Source: Branchiostoma floridae | Taxonomy: Eukaryota; Chordata; Leptocardii; Amphioxiformes; Branchiostomatidae | Assembly (NCBI RefSeq): GCF_000003815.2 | Contig: NC_049994.1 | Coordinates: 11,039,736 to 11,099,735 of the forward strand | DNA length: 60,000 nucleotides | Direction of reading: 5' to 3' | Shown: piece by piece, positions 44,201 through 55,289 of the stretch | Numbering within the stretch: the stretch's first letter is position 1 | How the letters are laid out: each line of letters begins with the position of its first letter | Program-made: the position numbers and the translations under genes | Notes under the pieces: generated by a model | Databases searched by the model: none | Told to the model about the DNA's origin: nothing | The model's input: only the letters and a program-made list of their open reading frames with translations

Positions 44201-47200
44201 GCTGTTTTAGGACACAAAAAATAAAAATGTATACCTAAAACATACAGACAAATCATTGACTCCTCTTTTTACGTTGTGTATTTAAGTGTCTTTTATATAA
44301 TTTTTTTCGTTCCCGAAAGCTGCCCGGTCGGGCCACGTTTGGAAATATGACCTAAGCATAATGTGAAACAAACGAACGTAGTCTGTATGTTAGGCTTAAC
44401 GTGACGTATCCAATGTCTCACCTGACGCTCGGTGAGGTCCAGTTTGACGGCGATCTCGTACCTGCGGAGCCTCGTCAGGTAGTTGTGATGGCGGAACTCG
44501 TTCTCCAGCTCCATGATCTGCTGTTTGGTGAAGGCTGTGCGCTCTTTCCTCGGCTTGGCCGACAGGTCCAGCTTAAAACTCGAGTCTGGTTAGAAAGAAG
44601 AAGAAAAAAATGAGCTATCACCATCATGTACAATGTCCTGTGAAACGTCGATGAAGGTTAGACATCCCTATAACAAGATACGGCAAATTGCAATTACTCA
44701 AGCAACTGGATATGCTTTGAGAAACGGTTAGACGTTTCAGATAATAACATCCGTTATCTTTCGTCAGTAACACCGCTTTTTTTCTAACACGGAAAGCTAT
44801 CGATAGGTCGCCAATATAATTCTTGCAATGATGTAAATTTTATTAAAGTATCTATAAGTCACTTCCGTAAACAACGGTACAATCCCTCAGAATTCAACAA
44901 TAGCGTTTTTATTGTTTTGCCTACAAGTACAACTGACAACATGGGTTTTATTTCTGCGTATGCGCCAGAGTTTTATTCGTTTTTACTTTAGGGAGCGTGG
45001 GATGTTGAGGCAGACCGTTCTAAACCTCCTTAGTTGTGGGAATATTGACGACAACCTCCAAGCTGTAACAACATCAAGTTTAGTGTTCAGTCCTCCAGAC
45101 CACATATTACCGAGAGGTTTAAACCTAAGAGTGTCGACTTGTCGTCTTGGACGAGGCAAGTCGTTTTGACCTCCATAGTTGTGGGAATATTGACGAAAAC
45201 CTCCAAGCTGTAACAACAACGCCAGTAGAGTTAGGTCCTCTCAAACCACAAGTTATATTACCCAACGGTTAAAACCCAACACTGCCGACTTTTCCTTCTG
45301 GTTTGTGGCCAAAGCTTCCAGCTGCGTTGCCCGAGCCCGAAGGTGTATCAGACTCCCGTGGTAACACGGTTAGGAGTGCCACCGCCCGAGCTTTGTGACC
45401 CCGGCGGGGTTTGAGTCATGCTCTCCGCCGTGACAAACGTGGCGTTCCTGGCAGATGAGCGCGTACCTTGAGCCTGGGAAAACACAGAGGCGCTCCCCTG
45501 AGAAGTGCCCTGACAAGGCGGTTGTCAGACGAGCAGTCCAATGTTTCGACGGAGACAGTAAATCTGCCAAATAGACGCAGGCACCTTCTCACATCTCAGC
45601 CCCCCTTCCTATTTCCACGAAATGGCGATAGCGCTGCGACTCCACTGCGACCCAAATTGGATTTATGTGAACCCTTTAGGGCGCATAGGTCGTGCGATCG
45701 TCGTACGATAGCTAACTCCGGGCTTCGGGCATTTTTCGAGGACAAAAATGTACGTCTCCTGCAAAGTTTAACTGTCTTGGTACACAAAATGCTGTTTTGG
45801 ATCCAAGTAGGTGGCTGTCACAGTCTGCTTGAAATGGCATCAAAATCGTACGACGATCGCACGACGTATGTGACCGGGCCCTAACTAGTGTGACCGGGAA
45901 TACAGTACTAGCATCGTGCAAGATTTAAAACTTTTTAGGTGTCACTGAAAAGACAACAAAACAAAGAAATCGTACGAAGGTTTGTTTTCTATCTATGAAA
46001 TTCGCTGAGCTCTCTGTCAAATTTTAGGTCGCACCGAGGTCGTACATGTGTACAGAGGTCACCGACCTAGTGATATTTGGAGGTGTAAGAGGCGTTCCAC
46101 AGAACGTTCGGTCACATGTAGGTTTACTACCGGTGTCATTTATATCAGAACTAATCAAAGTCAAGGGGAAACATGTATTGGTGTCTGTTACAACAAGTTC
46201 AAACAGTTCAGGAATATTGGCATTCCGATATTGACTGTGCCATATGGCATTTTAAAGATCTGGACACGTCTGGCTTTCCCCCAGGTCCTATGGTGTATAT
46301 CTGTAGTTCGAAGTTGTCAAATCTTGCGCGCCGGGTGTAGAATATGAAATGTCCAAAACGAATATCAAAAACGTTACATCGACACAGCCTCAACTAGATA
46401 TTCAAACCGAACACGTAAGAATGTTGAAGACACTCCTGTAGAATCCCTGCACGTTTTAGAGAAGTACATTAGCCGGGTTAAGATATATACAACAGTTCCT
46501 ATCCCTCCCTAAACCGATGACATGTCCATGGCACATCGCCAGGCCCTGTACCCACAGGGCAAAGTCTTCTAGCGTGATGTAAGGAAAAAATCGCTTGGTC
46601 GTCTTATAACGCCCGTTATATCTAATCTAGTATCTTAGACTATGATTCATACAATTGTTTGAAAGAGGCTGTTACTACTGTACAGAATGCAGAGATAGAC
46701 TACTCAAACGTTAACGGTGACAGGCATTTTAAGAATAACGTCAGCTTAAGTTAGGCCTGACGCAGCATTTCGGAGAGAATCTGTAATTATGCAAGTCTTT
46801 GATGACATTTTGAAAGACGCAATAAACTGGTGCAGACAATATTTGATATCGGCTTAATGCTCCATTCTAAGTGTAAGTTTCCAAAGAGGGATTGGGAAAG
46901 GTACCCCTCCTAGCATCTTAGTGTGTGTGTGTCTAAAAGTTGCAACTCAAATATATCATTTGATGACAAGGGAATTTTGACGTCCTTGAGACGATTAAAG
47001 ATTAAAGACGAAACTTACTTCCTTCAGTTCCTTGACCTTGGGTTATCAGTTAGATTCCGAATGATTCACTTCCGTTTTCTAATATTTTCGTGACTTCTGG
47101 TTATGGCGCGTCAGCGATATCTGTTTTTTTTTTCAAAAGCAGAAGTACACAGAAATAGAAACATCACTCTCAATTAAACATCACTTAATTAAATCTTAAT

Positions 47201-48075
47201 TAAAATCTTAGCGTTCATTAGCATTACTCTATAGCACTTTTTAATGAACTTTGCTCCGAAAGTCGAACTTCCTTTTCTAGCTCTTCTTTTTCTGAAAAAA
47301 AAAAAGAAGATAAACTGGCTCTTCTGGGATGACTCAAATCTGTTGTGACTGTGATTTTGAATTCGAATTTGCCTATGGCAGTTCATCTTGATAACGACTG
47401 ATTGCGGTCACCGGGACGCCACGCACCAGCTACCATTAGTTGTTACAGAACTTACACCTGATTGTTCGATGTCTATATCAACTTTACCCTGGATATCAGA
47501 GTACAACTTAGCCGGCTATGGGAGTTTACGCCTTCACGCAGTAGGCGTATCTCCCCGGGCCGGCTAAAGTCGGTTTACGGGGCTATGTTGCTAGCGGCCC
47601 GGGAAAGAACCGTAGCCGCGAGCGCTGTTCTCTGGATACCAGGGTATATCAACTTCTTCACATCAGTGATCATTAGTGTCTTCACTGAATCACAGATCCT
47701 GTTGTCAGTGGCTCGAGACGGGACTTCTTGGTAGGCGGTATACTGTGTCAGAAATTATCTTCATATGTCGATGAAGGTTAGACATCCAGGTAATAAGATA
47801 GGTCACTGACGAAAGATGTTATCTGAAACGTCTGACTGTTTCCAAAATCATATCCAGTTGCTGTTAGTGCTATTTGGCGGATGTTTACTAGTATATGTGT
47901 GTATTTTTCAAGTCACTTGCGTTCTTACATAACTTTATGATGTTCCCTATTCTGCTGGTACAAATATTCACAAGAACTTCCGTATTTTCCTACTTTAATT
48001 GACGTCAATTTTGTCGACAGAAGAGCGACTTTATTCCAATCGGAGAGAGGTAGATAGATAGAGTTAAAGACAGAG

Positions 48076-48125
<50 letters not shown>

Positions 48126-51100
48126 TACATGTACTTGAAGTTCAAAGGCGGAGAGAGTTAGCACCGTTACATGAAATCCCCGCTTGAATGAATTTTAGAA
48201 ATGGTCTCATGGTATAACTATGACATTTCATGTGAGTCCTTACCCTCTTACCACGAGTGTTTCATGTTCATACACTGTCTTTAGGTTGTGTTTGATGTAC
48301 ATGTGACGGACGACGTTTTGCATGATGAAAGCGGAGACGCCGCCCCCCTCCCCCACTAGAGACCCGCCCTCCCTCACAAGGTGTCCCACACACAGATACC
48401 CATTCATTTGCTTCGACAAATATACACGGAGAATCTGTGGGTCGCCGTCCCCTGTTTCCGGTTCAGACCGTTCCCGTGGTCTGTTACAGAAACTAGGCCG
48501 CGGCAAGACAAATATACACGGCGTCTTCTTCATTGGTCATCAGAGATCACTAAGATTCAATAACGACAGGAACAAAGTCACGCCGCTCAACTTGATGTTT
48601 CTTTTAGAATTAAGTGTAGATGGGGCGTTGCTGCAGCTGTGAGTTACGATACCACCATAATAGAACACGTTTAGGGTCATCTTCACTTTATCCGTGTAGA
48701 ATACTAGCATGCCCTTTCCACTGGTTAGGTGGGGAGATCCAATACGCTCCAGACAGCGAGAAATTGTCTACCACAGGCTAGCAGAATATGAGACACATTG
48801 AAGAAGTACACTAGACTACAGATGTACGCACCAAATATCAGAAAGCCGAAATGTTCATTCTGAGAATCGTTCGTGAACTGTACTATTCAAAGGTAAATTT
48901 TTATCAGAATAGAGTAGAGTAGAGTAGAGTAGAGTAGAGTAGAGTAGAGTAGAGTAGATTAGAGTAGAGTACTAGAGTAGAGTAGAGTACTAGAGTAGAG
49001 TAGAGTAGAGTAGAGTAGAGTAGAGTAGAGTAGAGTACTAGAGTAGAGTAGAGTACAGTAGAGTAGAGTTGAGGAGTAGAGTAGAGTAGAGTAGAGTAGA
49101 GTAGAGTAGAGTAGAGTAGAGTAGAGTAGAGTAGAGTAGAGTAGAGTAGAGTAGAGTAGAGTAGAGGAGAGTAGAGTAGAGTAGAGTTCTTCTGACGCTA
49201 TCAAAACATAACCGATCATGCATCGTTGACAGCGAAACGATTTAACATCAGATGCACGTTTCTAATGTTCGATATCAGAAATTGATTCAGATTTATCGCT
49301 GTTTACTTTATCAACGTGCAACGCTGCCATTTTCTTCACTAAGCGTCGCGCTTGCTAGTGTTTCCCTGTTGAACTCCGTTTGCTATCGCCAAGAATTCCA
49401 AAGTTCTCCTCCCCATGTATCTCCAAACGTCACTCCGGGTCTTGTTGTAGAAATGTTGTTTGGACACAGCGGAGAAAATAAAAGCCCACCGCTTGTGAGG
49501 AGGGACCCGACAGTGTCAGTAGAGCGTGGTAATGCGCAGATGTGGGTATATCCGCTGTGACTGTGTTTGGGAGAAGATCGCCCACGTACTTTGTAATTAA
49601 ACCGAAATGAGGGGTAAGGCAGGGGTCAGACTTGTTCAAATGAAGCGCTGGATTCGTCCCACAGAGAACACCGTGGAGTTCTCACATGGCTTACTAAACT
49701 TCAATCATCCACACAACCCGATCTCCGCAAAATTACATCTTCAAAGAAAACTTTATTGTTGAATACTTGTAATCAAATCTTAAGATTAGATGCATTGAGT
49801 TAAGGAAGTTTTGAAAAATACCAAGGATAAGCATTGTAACGTGTCCAAACATAAGTGAAAAGTGAAAAAAAATCCAAATGATTTGGGTACTAGTATACCC
49901 TCCTCTTCATAGAAAACAAACAAACGAAACCTTCTTGTCTCGATTATGATAGCTGAAGATGCGTAATTGGACATTGCGAAGCGGCTTTTGGGTCTTCATT
50001 CAAAGTACCGCTACCTTCGCAACACGAAACAACAGCAATTTTTTTTTATAAAAGTAGAGTGAAATGGTAACCTCTACCGCTCCTCTTCTGTTTTTGGTAC
50101 TCGTGTACACTGCTTTAAACTTCTTGTTCTTGAAAGGGCGAATATCTTCAATAAAATGATGCCAAAGATTATAAATAGACAGAGAAAGTTCAGAAAACTT
50201 GTGAGATGGGGGTTATCCACAGGTCTGTTTAGTCTTGTATTAAGGGAGGTGTCAACCCGTGAAACGCGGTCACAACTGGCGGAACTGGGGGGCTGGGCCC
50301 GGCCCGCTTACAGTCACTACAGCCTGACACCTCTGCGGTCACACACATCCGTGCCAAGCGGTCTCAAGTACATGATAAACGGACGGGGAGCGATTCTCGT
50401 ATGGCCGTGAGATGAACTGCACACGACTAGGAAGTTTATAAATGTTTGCTGAGTGACGACATCCAGTTTCCATGGTTTCTCTTCCTTTCTAAGTGTCATA
50501 ATTCGGATGACGAGGCATATAATTTCACTGTTGACAGCGATGTCTTGAAGTACCAGTTTTGTTTAGTCGATGTCACTGGCCCAATTCAAGTTGACAACAT
50601 CAGACAAGCGTTAAGAACGTGTATAGCCATTTGAAAAAAATTATTGCGGGGTATTATAGTATGTGCCAGAAACTTTGAAAGTTATGACAATGAGTTAAGA
50701 AAACAGATTTGTTACATACGTAGAGGCTGAGATTGAAAGTTACTACAGTTACTGACTAGAACGATAGAGGCAGTAAACGCTTTACAAATATATCGTTATA
50801 ACTATTTTTCTCACCTGAGTTCTCTCTATTGTTTGTGGGGGACACACTAGAGCAGGACAGCCTGTCGTCGTCGTTCACAACGTTCGAGTTCAGAACACAA
50901 GACGTGGGCACTGCCATGTTGGTTCGCTCCTCTAGGGTCTTATTGCAGGACAAGTCCTGTTCTTGGCCGTAATACGGGTTTTCGTGCATGCCCGAGTTGT
51001 GGAGGGAGACCTGCTCGGGGCGTTGGGACCAGCTCATCGCCTGGGAAGAGTACATAGATACATGGCTGGCCTCGGCGAGAGCGTGCAGCCCGCCGGCCGT

Positions 51101-51214
51101 GGTGGGCACCGGAGGGTAGCGCGACGCCTGCGGGCCTGAGTGAGACGTGTGCCCGTAGGGGTAGTGGTGGAGTGACGGTGGGGGTGCCGAGCTCATGTAC
51201 ATGGCTGCCTCCAT
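38097..51214 (-). CDS. Mox: Mox/Meox homeobox transcription factor, complete
   Basis: Three minus-strand exons: 51214-50815, 44585-44422 and 38255-38097, 240 codons plus stop. Mox proteins are Antp-class homeodomain factors that act in somite and mesoderm patterning. The assembled homeodomain has the Meox signatures [31 protein letters not shown] and [17 protein letters not shown], with Gln50 and Asn51. The second intron splits the homeodomain between Gln44 and Val45. The N-terminus is rich in His, Pro, Tyr and Ser, and I see no clear hexapeptide. I chose the ATG at 51214 (MEAAMYMSS); the frame stays open further upstream, so an earlier start is possible. The introns are 6,229 and 6,166 bp and hold the MITEs listed here. 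The neighbour is a convergent kelch gene. Confidence 0.94.
38500..38709. mobile_element. 210-bp MITE in Mox intron 2
   Basis: CGTGGTTCCGAG and CTCGGAACCACG form the ends. The imperfect arms extend about 45 bp and include TGGGTAATG/CATTACCCA. A related fragment is at 29044-29100. Confidence 0.75.
38942..39017. repeat. Hairpin with CTATTAACA arms
   Basis: CTCCTTCTGATTTCTATTAA and TTAATAGAAATTAGGAG are inverted around a 35-bp loop. Confidence 0.55.
40299..40902. mobile_element. 604-bp non-autonomous DNA element with 9-bp target duplication
   Basis: GACCGAAGG occurs at 40290-40298 and again at 40903-40911. Between them the termini are inverted: GGGTTTTCTGCGCGTTA on the left, TAACGCGCACAAAACCCC on the right. 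The subterminal zones carry repeated CGCGTTA motifs, three on the left, one near 40663 and four (as TAACGCG) on the right. A 9-bp duplication fits Mutator-like elements; no transposase frame is present. Confidence 0.75.
44422..44585 (-). CDS. Mox: Mox exon 2: homeodomain helices 1-2
   Basis: It begins after CTAACCAG with the last two bases of an Asp codon. It encodes [17 protein letters not shown] and the homeodomain up to LDLTERQ, and ends at the donor CAG|GTGAGA. Confidence 0.95.
44646..44767 (-). repeat. Dispersed repeat with hammerhead-like hairpin, minus strand
   Basis: Read on the minus strand: CTGACGA (44767-44761), AAGATAA and TTATCT arms, then GAAACGTC (ending 44731), followed by ATATCCAGTTGCTTGAGTAA and ending with GGATGTCTAACCTTCATCGA. 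Shares parts with 6375-6590 and 47768-47870. Confidence 0.65.
45030..45310 (+). repeat. Diverged tandem duplication, about 144 bp
   Basis: TAGTTGTGGGAATATTGACG and ACCTCCAAGCTGTAACAACA occur in both copies (near 45031 and 45176). The later parts are looser, with GGTTTAAACC against GGTTAAAACC. Confidence 0.7.
45689..45865. mobile_element. Element with perfect 21-bp inverted repeats
   Basis: The arm at 45689-45709 (starting GTCGTGCGATCG) is repeated exactly inverted at 45845-45865. Just outside, TTAGGGC is also inverted on both sides, so the element may be a little longer. The arms contain the CG-rich palindromes CGATCG and GTAC. Confidence 0.65.
47485..47646. mobile_element. 162-bp MITE with TACCCTGG-type ends
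   Basis: TACCCTGGATATCAGAG at the left and CTCTGGATACCAGGGTA at the right are inverted. The interior is GC-rich, with GCCGGCTA repeated. The ends match the family at 20436, 35491 and 54272. Confidence 0.7.
47768..47870 (+). repeat. Dispersed repeat with hammerhead-like hairpin, plus strand
   Basis: CTGACGA (47806-47812), then AAGAT-GT-TATCT, then GAAACGTC (47825-47832) and TATCCAGTTGCTG. The left flank GTCGATGAAGGTTAGACATC is the same segment that ends the copy at 44646, but in inverted order. Confidence 0.65.
48076..48121 (+). repeat. (GA)n microsatellite
   Basis: Uninterrupted GA dinucleotides in Mox intron 1. Confidence 0.95.
48911..49188 (+). repeat. (AGAGT)n pentanucleotide array
   Basis: About 55 units of AGAGT/TAGAG with a few interruptions (ACTAGAGT, GAGGAGTAGA). 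Reverse-strand frames of STLLY repeats are artefacts of it. It lies in Mox intron 1. Confidence 0.95.
50815..51214 (-). CDS. Mox: Mox exon 1: N-terminal region
   Basis: It encodes about 133 residues rich in Pro/His/Tyr/Ser ([29 protein letters not shown]) and ends RENSG-type before the donor AACTCAG|GTGAGA. The surrounding DNA (50900-51500) is CpG-rich, as expected around a developmental-gene start. Confidence 0.88.
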
Positions 51215-51969
51215 ACAGGTGAGGACGCAGATGACAGTGATGAGCTCCGGTGAAAATCGCCGTGTCACTCTCAATCTCAAGTGTACAAGATAACCACTGT
51301 ATGGTGGGAGCTCCGGAACACACCACTCTGGACGATTGAACACAGCGTACTGGCATCTGCGTACGCTAGCCGACAGGCATATATGGGCATGGGTCGTACC
51401 GCGCAAGCCGAGGTAACATGACCCGCCCAGCCCCACAGGACTTCCCGTCGGCCTGCCCGCCAGCTGAGGGCACGTACAACACAGAAACATCCTGGGGGGA
51501 CGCGCAACATGCGCCCGAGAACACAAATCAAACGCACCGGTAAAACACAATCAAAAACACTCCACAAGAACACAGCATCACTACTTGACGCAATTTGGTA
51601 TCTTTTAGTTTTTTCACAGTTTTGGTATATAAGATCGGTGAACGTTGCAGCTGAAAGCATCTTCTGGTTGTGTGTTTATATTACCTGCCCCCTTCGGGGC
51701 AAGGTGGCCATCAATTTTCTGGCCAACTTTCTCCCACTCCGGTTCCCATGATGGCCGCGCGTAACGACCATCTGTATGGCAACAGACCAGGAAACGATTC
51801 AGCTGGCTTGAAAGGACTTTCAGATGGTGTTATTATTGGGAGGACACCATTTTGTGGTTCTTTAAACAGGTGTTTTTTTTTTCTCAGACAATAACAAGAC
51901 AGTCCACGTAACAACCCTTGCGACCTCAAATAGGTTTCGAAACATTCGATTCTATTTTTAAAAGTAGTA

Positions 51970-52038
51970 ATCATGAAATAACACTTTTCAAAACACAATA
52001 CTACCAGTACTGTGCTTTGAAAAGTGTTGTTTCATGAT
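51970..52038. repeat. 69-bp hairpin
   Basis: ATCATGAAATAACACTTTTC is mirrored by GAAAAGTGTTGTTTCATGAT (one mismatch), with arms extending through AAAACACA/TGTGCTTT around a 13-bp loop. Confidence 0.75.
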
Positions 52039-54271
52039 CGCTCCACCAGCACTGGCCTTACATAACGTCATATATGTAACGTCATATATGTATATATATC
52101 GAATCACTCGTATGTACTTTTTCAACTATGCTATACGCACCGGTATAGCAAATCGACTATGATCCCGACGAGAACCCTCTACATGTTCTAGCGAAGGTAA
52201 AAATCCCCGACTTCAACTCTTCTATCAAACTGCCATCTCTCCACAGTTACGCCGACTGGTGAGTTATTACTATAATACCCTCTATCAAACCACAAGGCCG
52301 GGTGGAAAATCAGCCACGCGCCTTCCGATGCCCTATCTGATAAACCCCGCCCCCTGATAGAACGATAATCCTCTAGCCTCCATCAGGCATTCCTACGGCT
52401 ACGGGGGTGCGGGGATCGTAGAATTCGGCAAAAAATCGGGAAATTGGCAAGAGGAGTCAGTCCACGCTACAGGTACACTCTCACTGTACTTGCGTCACGC
52501 TTGCGTCAATGCGGGGTTCGAAAGATAACGAATTTCAGAGATAAAGAACTAATTTTCTTACTTTTTGTTGTCTTCTAAGTCATACATTTACGTATTACGC
52601 AATATATTAATTATTAAAAATACCAAAACAGTGACGCAGTGAATGAACCCCGCAGTGACGCAAACTCGACGCAAAGTTTCCCCACCGAAGATCTAGAGAC
52701 TGCGCGGCCGACCAACTCCTCTGATAGCAAAACTCCCCTGGAAAATCATTCTTGAGTGAGTGAAATTATTCTTCCTATAATAATAGCCAGCGTAGTCAGT
52801 CTGGTAGAGACTATACTACTGTATACTCCGGATAGGAGCACACCTGTGACTGTGACATACGATAGGCGGTACGGCACAGCCTTGGAACGCCGCCACTACA
52901 GCGTTGACAACAAACGGCAATATCAAACTACTATGCAGCGCCTCGGGGTCTTCCTGAGGTCATATATTAGCGGTCATTGCCGAAGGCGTCTTACACATTG
53001 ATACAAAACAGCAGTTGAATGAGAAGATAACGTGAAACGTAATACGGTAAAATACTGAAGGGCTTTGCAGTGGAGTCAAGGCTCTGAAGTACTAATGAAA
53101 AACTGTGGTTATAGATATCATAGATCTTCTGTGTTGATATGAGTCCTTCGTTTACAAGAAATGTTTATGCTTTTGAACCGTTTCCAAGGACACACGTTGT
53201 GACTTTGATGAAGATACTAAGATCTTAGAATCCTTATCATGTCTATCAACGCTCGTAGCCACGGCAACGAAATGTTGTCAAGCCAGTGTAAGGTTTCCTT
53301 TCTATAGATCTACTGTACGTCTTTAGCACGCAGTGCGTATTTGCGTCTTTAGCTAGTTGCAAATTATCTTCCTTTTCGTTTTCAAATTTGAAACGATGAT
53401 AACCGTGAGTTCGTTTCCTAAGTTTTAGAAATGAATTATACAGAGCTTTTGGTTATAGCTCATGCATTTCTTCGTTAGTATTGCATTTTAAGACATGCTT
53501 AACGCTATGTTTACCTACACTTTATCGGTACTTTGTTTTGTTAGATAAAAGTCATATTTCTAGCAGTTTAAAGTTCCAAACTTCAATGTGTGACACATGG
53601 CGACTCTCCAGTCGCGAGAACCCGTGCCGACTAATTCTAACAGCCCGCCAGGTCAAAGTTGAATTTTGTCAGCAGCATGGGGTAACGGCGCTCCTTGCGG
53701 GGGGTCGGACCGTGGAGCTCCCAGCGTCACGTCACACAGATGTCTTCGGGACACATCAACACGTGCGCCGAGACCCTTCCGCACCGTCTGCGGTGAATCA
53801 ACGGGATCGGGTTTCCGTGATCGTTCTTTAACTCGCCAATTATACGCCTGTGTGCTTTCAATTCTACTGCAACATCTTGGGGCAATATCCAGCGTCTAAG
53901 ACCTCTTGTCATGTTTAATGTTTTGCCTTGGGACAGGGAGTTGGGCGGCAACAGTAGAAGTAAGAAGAAAAGTTGCCAAGACGTCGGCGGGTGATTTCAT
54001 TGCTAAAGAGGCCGATGTTTACGGAGCAGAGAAATAACAACATGTAACAAGGCCCAGCGCACTTCAAAACAGTTGCCAAGAATGTTAATCGAGTTAACAC
54101 TGATGTCGTTTTCGATTACAGAACACTTGCCGAAGCCGCCCAAGTTTATGTTCGTGGGATCCCTAACAATGACGTCTTGACGGGGAAGATGAATAGGATA
54201 GATTCCCGATAAGAAACTAGCGGTGAATAACCCTTGATCACCCTTATATATACTTATCACATACTTATACC

Positions 54272-54480
54272 TAGCCTGGAGTCCAGCCTTGTTAGTCTGC
54301 TCCTGAAAGTCGCTACTTGGCGGCGGTTAGCGATCTTCGGGAGCAGACTAACAAGCAGACTTCTTTTTCTTGGTGAAGCCTAACAAGACTGGACTCCAGG
54401 CTTCCAGGCTACCTTATAGTATACCTTCAAGGTATAAGATAGCCTAGAGTCCAGCCTTGTTAGGCTTCACCAAGAAAAAT
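54272..54480. mobile_element. MITE with TAGCCTGGAGTCCAG ends plus an inverted partial copy
   Basis: The full unit is 54272-54411, ends TAGCCTGGAGTCCAGCC and GGACTCCAGGCTTCCAGGCTA-like. A partial copy at 54440-54480 (TAGCCTAGAGTCCAGCCTTG, then TTAGGCTTCACCAAGAAAAA) is inverted relative to the right arm. Confidence 0.65.
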
Positions 54481-55289
54481 ACATTCATATTTTGAGCGGC
54501 GCGGCCATGTGTGTGAATGTTGGAAGGGCTAGATACATTGATTTTTATTTGGTGTATTGGTTGTGACAAAAAATGGAAATGGTTAAATTCTTGTTTGTGA
54601 TCATCTAGTGACTCTCTTTGTTACTGCAACAAAACTTAATTTTTTGGACATCTCGTTTGTTTGTTTACTCGTTCTTCGTTTGGTTGAGCTATCTGGGAAT
54701 AAAACTGAGCTACGTCAGGTGGTCTTCAGTGTTCTTTGAAATTCTGTCGAAACACTCAGCAACGGCGTTACAACATAGAAGTATACATTTCAAGGTCAAT
54801 ACTTGTATTCTGTAGCACTGAGCTAGATAGCAAGCTTTACAATATGTTCTTTGCCACCTGTGGAATCAAGTAGAGAACAAATGCACATCTATCAAACTGT
54901 GACCTTATGAAATGATTTATGTAGAAAAAACGACGTCTAAATAGTTTGGTAAGATATTCCCTCTGCCATTAGCTCGTAAATAAACCACATCGGAGAAAGC
55001 GCTGTACAGCGCTCTTGGCGAACATCAGTGGTATTGCATACTCACACTTGTTCATTCGCGTTGTCCCAAAAATTAATACTTCAAGCAGGTTACAATGACA
55101 TTTGATAGTCTCAATAAATGATCTGAATGTCCTGCAAGCTGACACTTCCTGTCAATAAACAAAAAAAAAACTGTTGCCGTTGAGTCTTTGTTGCTCCTCA
55201 ATAGGTAACTTAACAGACCTGTAAGTCCATATAACTGTATATCAAACATGCAAGGAAGTGAAAGTTAGGCATACCACATTTAATCAAAA

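Larger units (their letters stand above)
51215..55289. other. Region upstream of Mox: intergenic, MITE-bearing
   Basis: Contains the Mox promoter (not precisely located), a hairpin element at 51970 and a MITE at 54272. No further gene recognised; open frames here are short and featureless. Confidence 0.5.

Noticed and set aside
48959-49223. Minus-strand frames of repeated STLLY
   Set aside because: Artefact of the AGAGT pentanucleotide array.
50247-50332. Pair of inverted T-box half sites (AGGTGTCA, TGACACCT) as a Mox enhancer
   Set aside because: Eight-base matches are expected by chance in introns of this size; no conservation data.
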